Of a DNA stretch of 64,000 nucleotides, positions 1-12,364 are shown in pieces. Every line of letters starts with the position of its first letter. Position 1 is the stretch's first letter. Source of the DNA: Sclerotinia nivalis (lineage: Eukaryota > Ascomycota > Leotiomycetes > Helotiales > Sclerotiniaceae). The translations under genes were made by a program, and so were the position numbers. The notes below the pieces were generated by a model that worked only from the letters and a program-made list of their open reading frames with translations, ran no database searches and was not told the DNA's origin. The stretch is taken from positions 1,922,001-1,986,000 of the forward strand of contig JAPEIS010000003.1 of the NCBI GenBank assembly GCA_029531795.1, in the 5' to 3' direction.

Positions 1-1396
1 ACAACGGTCAGTACACCTCAATGACACATCATGTACAATGCCCAACAAATACGGCGCTGGGGCCAGTTGCTGCGTGGCACCTCACAAAAACAAATATTCA
101 ACTAAATATTGTTATCAAGAGCACGATGAGCCTCTAGGGACTTCTTCTGAAAATGAGGCGATCGTCGTTGAATGGCAGCGCGCCGGCCGCTATATCGCAT
201 CTTGCATCAAGCCTTCAGTTCTGAAGCTTTATTTTACGTGCGATGTGGAAAATCTGGAGGTTGGACAACGGGTTGTAGATCCATTTCGAAGTATGCCTAC
301 CCTTGCAGACTGTAGTATCGGACTTAGTCAGGGGCATCACGCACTTCTTCGGAGTCTCGCTGTTGAGACCGCAATCCGGGCGAAGCGGTGGAGAACTGCA
401 CCTCAAGACGATGAGCCCACGTTTAGATTCATGGATCTACCACAGGAGTTACGTTTACAAGTCCTAAAGTACACCGACCTCGTTACTCCTTTGAAGGAGG
501 TGGAATGGAATCCGAGAGATAATTTCTATCTGCACTACAGATCTACCAGATGTCTTAAGATCTGTGGCGAATATGACATGTGCGGCGACCAAAAGCAACA
601 TTATGGCTGCCAATTTCGTGATTGTTGGGAAACGGAACGGGATTTTGGTTGTTTCTGCCCACGTTACCATGCCAGCTACTCATCTAGATGTCACTGCTGG
701 CGTCAACCCACGCCACTTTTTCTCGTATGCCGTGCTCTGTATGAGGATGCTCGTGCTGTCTTCTTTTCAATGAATCACTTCGTCATCACACCAATGACTG
801 GTTGTACCGAGCCCGCCGAGACTCCAGATCACCTTGAGACACTCATATTTTTGAAGGATGCTCTCCCTCCTGCTTCCTTGCAGTATCTAAAAAGTCTAGA
901 AATCGTATTTCCTCCATTTCGTGACGATTACCTCATGCCGCATGAGCCAGCCTACGATCAATGGTTGCAAGCCATCGACTATATGTGTCAGCTCAATCTT
1001 CCAATTTTAAGCCTCGCGGTCAGCATGGCGGGACCATTGGATGAAAGGTGGGTGTCGGGGGAGCATTTCCGAGCAATGATGAGTGCAGAACAAGCGCATG
1101 CTATTATTCAGGTATACTTTAGGATAATCCAACCACTATCCAAACTGAGACAAAATGGACTTCAAGCCTTCTTTTTAACCTTGGCTTCGCCCCTGGCTAA
1201 CAGTACAGGGATGTGTACCCGACATGGCCAAGAACTTCTGCATTGTAAAGGCTTTGAGAAGTCTATAATTCGCAAAGCTAAACAAGCCGAGCAAATGGTG
1301 ATGGGCGAAGATTATGATAGTGCTATGGTGCAGGACAGGGCCCATGGAGAAAGCCAATGGTTACGAGAGAAAGAATTTATTGAAGGTTCCTGTTGA
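1..1396 (+). CDS. F-box/2EXR-like protein, 5' end outside the window
   Basis: The first ATG is at 38, but the frame is open back to base 2, so this is probably the 3' part of a longer gene. The visible 452 residues hold a basic/aromatic N-terminal stretch (residues about 40-120), then an F-box/2EXR-like start at about 129-145 (MDLPQELRLQVLKYTDL). A Cys-rich insert follows at about 168-222, with at least ten cysteines and CxC/HxC pairs, then the usual helical segment (LVCRALYEDARAVFF, about 229-243). The stop is at 1394-1396. Proteins of this kind are abundant in filamentous ascomycetes; F-box members act as substrate adaptors in SCF ubiquitin ligases, but most 2EXR members have no known role. 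No intron is needed in the visible part. The assignment to the broad family is good, the specific function is unknown. Confidence 0.75.
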   Translation, partial: QRSVHLNDTSCTMPNKYGAGASCCVAPHKNKYSTKYCYQEHDEPLGTSSENEAIVVEWQRAGRYIASCIKPSVLKLYFTCDVENLEVGQRVVDPFRSMPTLADCSIGLSQGHHALLRSLAVETAIRAKRWRTAPQDDEPTFRFMDLPQELRLQVLKYTDLVTPLKEVEWNPRDNFYLHYRSTRCLKICGEYDMCGDQKQHYGCQFRDCWETERDFGCFCPRYHASYSSRCHCWRQPTPLFLVCRALYEDARAVFFSMNHFVITPMTGCTEPAETPDHLETLIFLKDALPPASLQYLKSLEIVFPPFRDDYLMPHEPAYDQWLQAIDYMCQLNLPILSLAVSMAGPLDERWVSGEHFRAMMSAEQAHAIIQVYFRIIQPLSKLRQNGLQAFFLTLASPLANSTGMCTRHGQELLHCKGFEKSIIRKAKQAEQMVMGEDYDSAMVQDRAHGESQWLREKEFIEGSC

Positions 1397-3401
1397 AGAG
1401 AAGCACAAGTTCATTCTCGGGGGTTTTCAGCTTTAGGTTCTCCCTGGAAAAGAATTTGCCTTCATAGTTGACTTTCTTCGATATGGAGGATTTACCAGTA
1501 GTAAAAATCCAAGGCATTTTATGCTTAAAGTCTGCAGTTCAATCAAATTCCATTTAACCAACACAAAAACATTCCTTGTGAAAAAGCATCGATCCTTCTT
1601 CCACTGGTTGCTGGAGGTTTATTTGCTAGCTGATTTGAAGTTCTTTCATCAAATTGTTCATTATAGATTTGACATGTACGTAGTCTAGAACATATCTCAC
1701 TCGATCATTTCTTGATTTCTACATTCTTGTAGTACTGAACTCTGGATCATCGAGTCTATTCAATACTTAGTTAACTGCAGAATAATTCTAATCTTATCAA
1801 TTCCACATCATATATCAGGTGAAGAAATTGTCCCACCACACTGGCCACACATCAAGTGTACTGTTGCCTTGGTTAGGTTTGGCCGGTGGTAGTTAACTCC
1901 CCAGCTGTATCGGACCGCCTTGAAAGTAAGTGATGAAACTTGCATGATCGATTCCATCGGGGAGAACAGTGCCGGCTTTAATTATGTCGTGGCTACCTTG
2001 GTACTGTTTGTCGGGCCTGCACTTCGGAGGCGGAAAACGTATCGAAATTAGGGTCATCTGGTTCTCCAGTTCCTGGCCATTACCAAACATTAGATTGAAT
2101 TAAAACTTGCAGAAGGATGGCATACTTCACCTGAGTATGGAGATATGCTTGCTGCCAAAGCTTGGCCACTTAAAAAGTGGTGGCCGGCAAAGTCATTCAC
2201 GGAACCATCACCAACAAACCCAGAAGAGCGACCGCTTTTAGTTGATCCGTCAGTTAAACGGAATAGCCTTTATTCAGGAACATGATGCCCGCCTTATCGA
2301 CCATCAAGATTCTTAGAAAAGTCCCACTGATTTGTTGGAGAAATATCTGAGCCTCAAGTGAAGATGCGTACGGTTCGGTTTGAAGTCTCCATAGATGAAA
2401 ATCAAAGGATATGACGGTATCTGAATTTCGGACGAGCTTCCCGACATATATTGGATCAAACTTTAACTTGAGTGGAAAAGAATTGACGCCAAAAAGGTTT
2501 GTGTGTGATTCGTGGATAACTGGGAGTGGGAAGAATGGCAAGGAAAAGCTCATTCATCAATCCGCGTCTCATGATGGCACGAGGACTAAAATGGAAGACA
2601 TTGAACTGGAGGTGACAGCGACTTGATCAATGTGTCGGACGTCAGACGTAGAGCGGCGCCAACTAGCCAGCTAGTCAGCTATCGGCAGTCTATTCTTCAA
2701 CCCACTTATCCACTGCTCCCCATCTTCGCGATTTTCCGAGCTTCTCATCTTCCAGATGGCGCCCGAGGGAAGGAGAGACGAAAGGGTATACGGTAGATCA
2801 GGTACTTCATTGTAGGATAGGAGTATTACGCCGGGCATCAAATCCGGGTATTAGAACCAATTGACAGCATGACCTAATGACCATGATACCACACACGCAA
2901 TCAGCAACCAATATCTTTCGTCTTCTCCAAGCCTCTCCTCTCCTTCCCTTCTCTGCCCCACGTCTAGAAGAAGAGAAAGTAGGAGATTCACAACACTAGC
3001 TCTTAGCGAACTCCTTGTAGCTAGCCGATCGGCCGAGATATCACCTTGACGATTAGTTGATAATAGATAAGATTCAACTGGGTGACTTATACAAAACATC
3101 TAGCAGCAGCACACTACTATACTACCTTAGCCTAGTTGAGCTCAATTGAAAGATGCTCTTCCGTTATTATCAGAATTAACTACATCGGACAATTCAGTAT
3201 TAATTACCTAGTATCTATACCTCCTATATTTTCCTGTGGAATCTACTAGTCATACTACTGATATCGTAAATACACAGTATTCACTCTTCACAGATTCACC
3301 GACGTACGGAGTGATGCGGAAAAGTCCAAGGGCGTTATGAGTGAAAATCTCACCGGAGAACTCTATATTTATTGTACAATGTCTTTAGTGGTATACAAAA
3401 C
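1397..3401. other. Intergenic region, about 2 kb
   Basis: Convergent interval between the plus-strand F-box-like gene and the 3' end of the minus-strand Zn2Cys6 gene. Only short frames without family resemblance or plausible splicing are present (for example 2254-2553 minus and 2411-2626 plus, which overlap each other). No tRNA, inverted-repeat element or long simple repeat was seen. Confidence 0.6.
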
Positions 3402-6237
3402 CTATCCGCCAGAACGCCGTAAATCCCGAGAAATTTGAAAATTAGGAATCCACTGAGCCAGCAATTTGTCAGCAACCGTCTATTGCAGGAAGATTCTACG
3501 GTAAATGATGGAAAGTGCGACTCGGAATAGAATAACTTACATGTGCACTATTTATCAAGCTATTCAATACTTCATTATCCGGCAAACCATTCTCCATATC
3601 CCTCTCCCTATTCGACACATTCAACGACAAAGGATCCATGGTAAACCTTGTTGCATCGGAATCAAAAATCCAATTCCCATTCGAGTCCGTTAGATTCGCA
3701 GATTTTGAATTTCGATATGGATATGTCGCATTCGAAGCCGAAGAATCTGATGAAGGTGTGTTTCCAGCAAGGGGCCAACTAAAGTCAGTGTCAATGGTTT
3801 CGCTTCCCGAATCTGGCTGTTGATGTAGTTTTTGGGAAAAGTTTGTTGCGGCATAGCCAGCAGGCGTTACTTGTGAGATGGCTTCTAGTTGTGGTTGTTG
3901 TGTGGTTTGAGGAGGCGTGTTGCTGGATATAATTCTTGCTTGACTGATATCAATCGAGCTTCGAGAAGAGTCATTCTTTGGCGCTCTTCGTTTGAAGCTG
4001 CGAGGGAAAAGGAAGAGATCCCCATCGTCTTCTATCGATGATCCAGACTTACATGAATTAGGAATGGTGTTTGCAATGTTCAAGTGGTCGGTTCTCTGTG
4101 TTTTGATCTCGAGTTCGAGCTGAACAGCAAAGTGTCTTGCAATAAGGTGTTTTTTCCCAACAGCCTTCAAAGCCGACATCATAAATTCTAAATTGCTGGA
4201 GCTTTGTGGGCTTGGTTTGTCTTTCCTTAAATCTTGGAGAAATACCCCTGAAGCAACATAGAGACAATACCCTATCCATGAAGTCATCTATTACGATGTT
4301 AGAAATTTCTACATGGAAAATTTATCCAAGGTGGAAACGTACCCTGTATGCATCAAAATGGCTCATGAGGCGCATTAGGTTCGCGACTTCTTCCGCCGCC
4401 ATCAAATTTCTCGCCTCGCTTTGCTGTATGAACGACTGGCTGATATTTTCACGTTCTGCGGTCAAGACTGCCCCTTGATGTAGGCAACTAATATGATGTT
4501 AGCAAAAAGAATCATCATTCCATATTACACTTACATCGTTGAACAATGAATGTTCATATGGAAAAAGACTATGTTCGGATCCCTCAGTCCAGCAGGCAGC
4601 CTGAGGTAATCAGGCAAAAACATGAATGTACTAGACAAGACATTGTCCAATTTTCGATGTCTTTTCCAAAATTCACCATTGGCTATATCATTGGCGCCCT
4701 CATCCGGACTACTCTTGGACATGTGTTCGATGTTTTGACCAAATAAGCATGCCGATAACACAACTCCAGCAAACGATGATATCGTAGAAGCACCCTCCGG
4801 AGTCAATGCCTCAGCTAATGAGCATGTCTTCTCCTCCATTCCTAGATCGAATGCATCATTAGAACAAGGCATATTGGTTTTAATCTATAGATGTTAGTCT
4901 CATGCTTCATTGAATAGTTCCGTTCATACCTTTTGTTCATCAAACATCATTGGCCATCCGGTAGCACAGCTAGACCATCTGTCACCATAATAAGCTGCCC
5001 AGAATGATCTTCGTCGCTCCTCCAGTTCGATCCAGTCCTTCGGTGGAGGTAATATTTTTTTCCCTCCAAATCCTGCCTCTGCATCAATTCTTTGCAACGA
5101 AAGCATATGACATAATCGCGCACTAGGTTGTAAGTATAAAATTTCGATGTCCAGTGTAAAGACTTACCATCTTCCAGTACTCATCCATGCTCGACTGAAA
5201 TAAGCGTTTGTGGCCTCGTAGCTACTAATGATCGCCCATGTTTGAACGGATTGTACGCATACGAAAGCCCCTCCTTGGCCCTAATTTTCATCAAAATCGA
5301 GAAAACAGTATCGATCGCTGGATGACGAACCTGCATCTCTGTAATCTCAGCGTATCTCCTAGCCCTGTCGTAGAATATTTCGGCATAATTCTGATAGTTG
5401 TCCGAGAGTGCTGATTTTGTTAGCTTACATGCTGTAAAAAAGGGGTAGCATTCATTCATACATGCTGCTACCATCATCATAGCATATCGCAAGGCAACTG
5501 GTGGCTTATGGTTTGCTGGCATATTCAAAGAGGCATAAAATCGGCCTTTATGTATCATAGGTAAAGTGGGATGAAATCTCTCGAAGTATATTCGGTATCT
5601 GCTCTATCAGTACATGTATATCCCCTTCACTAAGGATCCAAACATACAAGTCATCCATTAAACTCTCGGGGGGTAGGGGTTCTTGGAGCCCTAGACTTAA
5701 AATTTCTTGGGAGAAGAAATTGCCAATGGGCACCGAAGATCCAGCCCCCATATTCTCATTCATAAGATCAAATCCCAAATCTTGTAACCCCGCATCTGTA
5801 AAATTCAGATCCATATCCATATTCATAGCACTCCAATCTGGATTCACATTCGTGTTCGCGTTTGCGTTCGCGTTTGCGTTCGCGTTTGCGTTCGTCTCAA
5901 CTGCCTTGCTGGCAGCCATTTGTTGTGTTTCTGCTACGAGTTGGGTTTCCACTTGTGCCAATCTAGCTTCCAACTCCTTCATATTTCTCCTCTTTGTTCC
6001 TATATTCCTCCTCCTCTCGGGGTATTCGCACTCGTGTCTCAATCTCCCACATGTTCCACATTTAGGCTTTACTCGATCGCATTTCAATTTCCTCCGTCTG
6101 CAAGATACACATGATATTGTTTTCTCGGCACCTTTCTCTTTACCATCTCCCGGCGCAGCGTCGATTCTATTCGTTTGCGGCGCGGCTATATCGTTGCCAA
6201 ATGAGGCCGATTCCTCATGCTCGGATGATGTTGACAT
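3402..6237 (-). CDS. Zn2Cys6 (Gal4-type) transcription factor with fungal_trans middle region
   Basis: Eight exons rebuilt on the minus strand: 6237-5648, 5598-5331, 5280-5168, 5122-4930, 4884-4535, 4487-4343, 4287-3541 and 3479-3402, giving 827 residues in one frame. The DNA-binding finger is CX2CX6CX6CX2CX6C at Cys43, 46, 53, 60, 63 and 70, followed by a basic linker and a short coiled coil (about 85-110). The middle region has the fungal-specific activation-domain signatures: YFERFHPTLPMIHK after intron 1, AYFSRAWMSTGR after intron 2, and LEERRRSFWAAYYGDRW in exon 4. Introns are 45-61 nt; intron 1 (5599-5647) has GTATGT and a TACTGAT branch site, while intron 2 (5281-5330) starts with the unusual GTTCGT. 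Without the last intron the protein would stop at 3496. The target genes are unknown. The promoter lies in the 6.2-8.5 kb interval. Confidence 0.88.
5851..5893 (-). repeat. In-frame GC-rich hexanucleotide/dodecamer repeat in the Zn2Cys6 gene
   Basis: Alternating GCGTTC/GCGTTT units on the plus strand encode an (Ala-Asn) run at about residues 115-130 of the transcription factor, between the coiled coil and the middle region. The unit length is a multiple of three, so copy-number change keeps the frame. Confidence 0.9.
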
Positions 6238-7440
6238 TGCAAAGCTCCAACTGTGGGTATACGAAGACAGATGACGGGCAGAGTCGTGTCAAATTGGGAA
6301 GGAATATTATCATGACAGGAACTCCGGAAATCTCCTCCAAGTGAGCCTTGAGCATTTTCGTTGAATGCCTAAATTAGATTAATAAGTATTCTTTCATATT
6401 AATGAAGAATTAAGGTTTCACTGGTCAAATAATCCTTGTTGCATTCTCGGCTTGACAACGTAAATCCAATTGTCGCCTTGAACTAAGCCAAAGGATGTCT
6501 AAACTTCGGAAAATATGGACTTCACGTGCTTTTGTTGCACATCTAACTTGAAATGAATAGGCTATTCCGGAAAAGCCTGAAGTTTTCCAATTTTAGCGCT
6601 TTCAAGCCTGTAAACGCCTGAGTCTGATTGGGATAATGCAATCAACCTCCACTAAATTGACTTTTCCGACCAAGCCCAATCCACTAAATTACACCATATT
6701 TGGCTTTCTCGAAGTCGGGCTTGTTCTCTCTGGCCTTTTTTTTTAAATCACATATAGCATTCGCAAGTCTTCACCTGCCAACAATTTGTCATGAACGGAG
6801 AAAAGATATCCGATATACTTTGAGCTTATGGAAGTCGTACCACTTTCTTTCATTACAGAGAAATGTCTAGAGTGTTTGAGTATTCGTTCCATGGATGGAA
6901 TTAAAGCCCATTGATGGCGATTAGTTGACGTTTTCCTCTTCCTTTGCTTTGTTCTTCTCTGCACTTCGCGTTACGGAATGAGCTTAAAATATCAACGCGC
7001 CCTCTGAGGTACCTTTATGATCCTCGATATGATGCGGTGCCAGAGTTTATTTTGATGTTTATTGATAATCGAGCGGACTCATGAATTAAAAAAGAAAACT
7101 TCCATCAATATAATGATCATTCTCCATGAAGATAAGATGAAGAGCGAGACCCTATTTTGCCTATGTGGTGGGATACTATAACAAAACTGTAGAGATGGCA
7201 TTCGAATACGAATGCTGCGAGCTGTGGGTGAGGTGAATTGGGAAGGATGTCGCTCTCGACGTCCCTTTTCATTGAGAAAAGAGATGATTGCCCAACCACA
7301 ACCACAACATCAATTACAATAACCACAAGATTCTGGAAAGCAACCACGTCATGGATGAGCACTCATACCTCCCTTCCATGTAAAAAGGGTTACCCCATAC
7401 TGACCACGCCATCTCACACATACACTATGATCCAAGCTGC

Positions 7441-7483
<43 letters not shown>

Positions 7484-8564
7484 TCGTAACATAACGGCCT
7501 CCCCCGCCAGGAACCACCTTCTAGACCTAGCCCCACGATCCTAATGCCATATATCAATTCATTCACCCAACCAACCAACCGCATTCAAGACCGCTACCAG
7601 TATCCCTCATGCAACCCCATACCCCGTCGAACCCATAACGGTAATTCCCCAGAAATTCCCCCACACTTTCCGTCCACCTTAAAAATCGCCCAAGCTTGTG
7701 CTTTGCCGCGATATGAGGTGGTTGAATCATTAGGTGACATCAGCAGGATCAGTTTACCACCCGTTTGTGGATACTTTTAGCATATTCGATATCAAACATA
7801 ATTTCACAGTCAATTGATTCCTTGCAAGTTCCCGAGACCCTTAAATCCACAACAAACTAGCAGGCTCACTAACCCATTTTCACAGGTCCGTTTCACTAGC
7901 CGAGCCGTTGATCTACAACTTGACACGGCTTGTCTAGATGGGAGAATGTACTAGAAGGATAATTGAACATTCACTCACGAGGCTAAAATCACTGCTAGTT
8001 CGTTCAAATCAAAATAGTCTGAAGTAAAATAGAATGGGCAAAAAAGTACATCTCCATTTCTTCATCATTTATCTTCCGTCTCGTTACATGCTGCTTAGAT
8101 AATCTCCGCAGCTCTAGACCCTTGTAGCCTGGTCATCCATAAGCAACAGTAAACAAGCCAAATAAGTACTACCTGCCATCGTGGTCACATCATAGAGGAT
8201 AATCTTTATCCTAGATCAATCCCTTTGTCCAAAAATTTCCCCATCCATATCCTAACACCACAAAATCCTCCTAAGTGAAAAATGACGACCGGGGTGCCAA
8301 TCATAGGTTTTGGGTAGCAAATAGATGAAAATAAGACGAAACAATATCCATTGACAACAAAAAGGGGTATGTGTGTATTATCCAGGGACGATTCCGCCGT
8401 GCTCAAATGCGCTCCTCCTGCGCTGAAAATATTGTACAATTGAAAATGAAATGCCCATCTACAAGAAGGATGGCAGAAAGAGACGAAAATACAGTCGTTA
8501 ATCGGCTGTGAAGTATCGTCTCAATGAAAGGTATAGAGGCTGTGAAGGCGAAGCGCAAAAACAG
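6238..8564. other. Intergenic region upstream of the Zn2Cys6 gene
   Basis: About 2.3 kb between the start of the Zn2Cys6 factor and the stop of the Far1-like gene; it should hold the promoter of the former and the 3' UTR of the latter. A (GA)n microsatellite sits at 7446-7478 and a T-run at about 6730. The frames at 7544-7780 and 7238-7489 look non-coding (low complexity, no family features). Confidence 0.6.
7446..7478. repeat. (GA)n microsatellite
   Basis: An uninterrupted run of about 16 GA dinucleotides in intergenic DNA, followed by GGAGAG. Confidence 0.95.
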
Positions 8565-11500
8565 TTAGCTCTCTTCTGTGATTCCAACCTCACCACCTCC
8601 TTCTTCTCTCCATTCCCGACTTCTCTCGGTCATTCTCTTGATACCGCTGACCCGACCTGCCCAGAGGCTTTCTACTGGCGTTCGGAAGGTATATCCTCGC
8701 TGACTGCTGATAACACCAATAGCCTGAAGTACTGCTTTCCTGTTGTCCCTGCCAAATACAGCGGGGTGATTGATCCATTCTAAACTTGCCTCCAACTCAG
8801 CATCGAGAGCTGAAACAGTGTTAGGATCAATACCAGGTGCTGTAGCGACTGCCGAGAGCGCGTCATTTGACTGATGTCGAGGAATGGGACCAAGAGTGTG
8901 GTTTGAGCTAATCGTAGTAGTAGATGTTGGTGAAGGGGTGCGGCGTCGCTCAGGAGTGCGGCTTGTGGGAGATGAGGAACCAGTGCGGGATGAGAGATTG
9001 TTTGGTGATTTCGAAGGTGGCGGTGGAATTGGAGGTAGACCGCCTTTTCCTAAACCTTTCAAGATTGAACGTGTCTCGCTCAAAAGGTGCTGTGCACGAT
9101 CATGCTGACCACGAGAAACCAAGGTGAGAGCTCGTGTAAGCATATCGGATGTGAGAAGTTCCATACGGCGTTGGACGACGCTTGGATGGGGTGGAATGGG
9201 TGGAGCACTATTCCAGGTGGTATGCTTCTTTTGGTTTGTCGGAGCAGGAAGCATAGTTATTGCTAACAGTGAAGGGCGGGGCAAATGAGTAAGTGTCCCA
9301 TCTCGGAGGATATCGCCCCAGGTTAAATCTGCTTGAATCAAAGGAACCTCTTCTACTGATACAACTCGTTGGTCTTCTTGATCAAGTGGCCCACCCAGTG
9401 CCTCAAGACCAGAAACTATAGAGTCCCATGGGTCTTGCGCTAGTTGTTCCTGAGAAGCATTATCTGGAGCAATAACTAGCTGCACTAGAATATCCCTCTT
9501 ATCACCAAATCTGAGGTCTCCCAAAGAAGCCTCGGCGTCTTTACCTGTTGCACGTTTAGTGATCTGTAGAGCTCCGCTAATTTTAACAAATTTAGCTGGC
9601 GATCCTTCAGGAAGTCGAAGTTTTAATTTCACATTTTGATGCGACATTGTTTGGAGGGATCCAAGACAACCTGCAAGACATTCTCGCAACATCATCCAGT
9701 CTTTGACGTATGTGTAAGAAGCCTTCGTTCGCGTTGATAATTCTATCATGGTGTCGGGTTTATGGGTCATGCCTAGTCCGAAGGAGTGAATAGCAATCCT
9801 AGGGCAAATATGGTTAGCTGTGATTTTTCAGGTGAAAAAAGTTTGAACACTTACTTTGCTGCCTCGGCTCTTGATACCACAAAATCCACGCTCTCTGCAT
9901 CGGATGTAGAGGAGTCGCTAATCAGAAGAATTGTAGCAATTGGGTTGTTTGATCTCCGTTGCATGAGAAGATCCATTGCAACATTCGCACCCTCAACAAC
10001 ATCTGCTCGGTGACTCTTTTGACCAACTGGTCTAATAGAAGCCAGAATTTGCTGCCATCCATTCCATGTTTTACTAGTCATTCCTACAAGTGGTGCCGCA
10101 CCACCACTAGAACCAAAGGTAACCAAACCCATGCGATCACGATCTCCAAGGTTAGAAACCATAAATTTAAGTGCATCTCTTACAAGACTAATCTTGACAC
10201 CTTGCATTGAAGATGAGATTGGAATTACAACAACAATGTCAACTGGAACGTGGATTGCGGCAGGTACTCGTAGACCTCTGGGAGCAACAGTGTAGTCTGT
10301 CGGCGCAGTGGTGGCAGATCTACCTCCATAAGCTGACGAATTGGCCGATACTCGTTGTGGCCCTGTGGAATCGCGATTCCACTCTTCTTCCTCAGGTTCG
10401 GAGAAATCGTAATCTGGACTTCGTGCTGGAGATCCTTCAATTGCGTTCAGATCTAATAAGGCTTGTTGCCATAACTTAAGTTGATTGCGGTTGTCGAATT
10501 TGAGATGGAAGGATGGGAGCTCCGCCACTGAAAGGCTCAAGGTCAATATATTATTATCTTCAATAGGTCGTAAGTTAGCTGCGGTGATTTTTTCTGTTTG
10601 TCCAAGAGAATTACCAGATCCAGATTCGGTCACCTCATTCAAATGCTTCTTGATTAATATTGAACCTTTGAGAGTGCATCGAGTGCTTTTTCGAACCCCA
10701 TTAGACTCATCCCAAGGCTGTGACGATGAAACTTTCTTTTCTTTCACGCAAATAAGCATTTCCGCAAACAAGAAACATTCCAGTTCCTGCCAAGATTGTT
10801 TGTCTTTCCCAACTCGAATAGTTCCATACAGTCGCAATTTTCCGAATCTGCTTCTCATTAGTGTTTCGTTGATTTTGGATGGTAAAGATTATAAATATAC
10901 CTGTTAAAATCAAGACCGTGCCAATTCTCAACGCGGGTTCGCAATCCCTCTGTAATTTCGTCCAAGACCTCTGGAGATTCGTAAGGATAGAACCGTGGTG
11001 CACTTTGGGCAGGAGAGGGGGGTCGGGCGTAGGTGTCTTCGGGGCGGATGTTGGGTAGTGGGGGAGCGCTACGAATGTCATCTGGGTCGGGTCGCCATTT
11101 ATTGTCAGGTACCTCGATTGTGATAAGACAAGTCAAAGTTTGCTGTTGTCTGGACCTATTTAGGGTTGGAAACTCTGAACGGATGCTTACGACTGGAGCT
11201 GGTATGGGATTTCTTGCGACACTTGCTCGAGGACTCATAAGATTTGACTCCATTGCTTGCACGTCGTAGTCATGGCGGCGGGGCGGACCGCTGACTGCAG
11301 TCTCTGGATAACCAACAGATGATGGAGCATTTCCGCTATCATTTCTTTGATGTGAGGTTCTTGACGGTGGTGGATATCGGTCCATGCGCTCTCTACTTTC
11401 CCTACTATCTCTGTTGCTACCATTATCTCTGCTATTGTCTCTAGGATGGGTGTCCTGGCTGTTCGCTCTTGTTCTTGTAGTTCGAGCATTAGATTCGCGG

Positions 11501-12364
11501 CTGGGCGGCCGTACGGTTTGAGCTTCCCAATTTGAGGGTGTGGGGGTGGATCTCGCGGACTGATCGCTGGCCGAAACTGATCGCACAATACTACTTAGCT
11601 TCTCTGAAGGAACAACAGGAATCAGCTTTCTATTCAGGGAAGACGAACCATTTTTGAAAGTCTTACCAATGTCAAGAACATTGCCTCCTCGACTCGTATC
11701 CAGACCTAATGGCGCGTTGCAAGTTGGGCAATATTGAGCTTCACTCTCCTTGATGTATTCGTAGAAACATGCCTCATGTGAAACATGGCCACATGAAAAC
11801 TGTAGTATTCGTTCCCCCCGGAGTGTGTGTTCCAATGGCTCTTCACACACAGAACATTCACTTCCAACAAACGTCCTCTCCCTCCTGTTGCGAGTTCTAT
11901 CCGTGTCCAACATTCCTGTCATTCCACCACCGGCTCGCTGTTTGAGACCACGATTTGCCTTGCTGGCTAGAAATGAGGCCGAGGAAGACGACGTATTGGA
12001 GTTCCCTGGAAAGAATTCTAAAATTTTACGATTATCTGATGAAGAACAAGTATTAAGTCAGTCAATGTGAAGGTAATTTTCATGCATTAGTATGAGCGGA
12101 GGTGTGGAGTAATGGCAATTTGGAGTTTGGCTACTGCGTACCCTTTTTGGAACGGGATCCTGCAACGCAAGCTCCACCAAATGGACCCTTGACCTTGTCT
12201 TCCTCTCGCCTCCTTGATCTCTTATCCGAGTCGCTGAGTAGTCCAAGCTCATACAACCTTGAAACCTGGTCTTTTTGTTCCTCTTCGTTGCGGCTAAAGC
12301 TAGTGGGATTCCTACCAGTGTTGGAAGTGGAAGAGGTATGATGTCCCAGGAACCTTTTCGACAT
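8565..12364 (-). CDS. RING-PH-vWA scaffold protein, Far1/Ste5-like
   Basis: Four exons on the minus strand: 12364-12142, 12005-10901, 10847-9855 and 9798-8565, giving 1184 residues. A RING-H2 finger lies at about 125-170 (Cys125, Cys128, Cys146, His148, His151, Cys154, Cys167, Cys170). A Ser/Arg-rich disordered region follows, then a PH-like domain at about 444-577 (starting FGKLRLYGTIR), then a von Willebrand A domain at about 644-850 (VPVDIVVVIPISSSM), and a Ser/Pro-rich linker (SRTGSSSPTSRTPERRR) near the C-terminus. RING-H2, PH and vWA in this order is the architecture of fungal Far1/Ste5 proteins, which tether the pheromone MAPK cascade and polarity factors to G-beta-gamma at the membrane. 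The MIDAS-type DxSxS motif reads PISSS, so metal binding is probably lost, in keeping with scaffold vWA domains. Intron 1 is 136 nt (12006-12141); introns 2 and 3 are 53 and 56 nt. Family membership is well supported; the pathway role is inferred. Confidence 0.85.
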
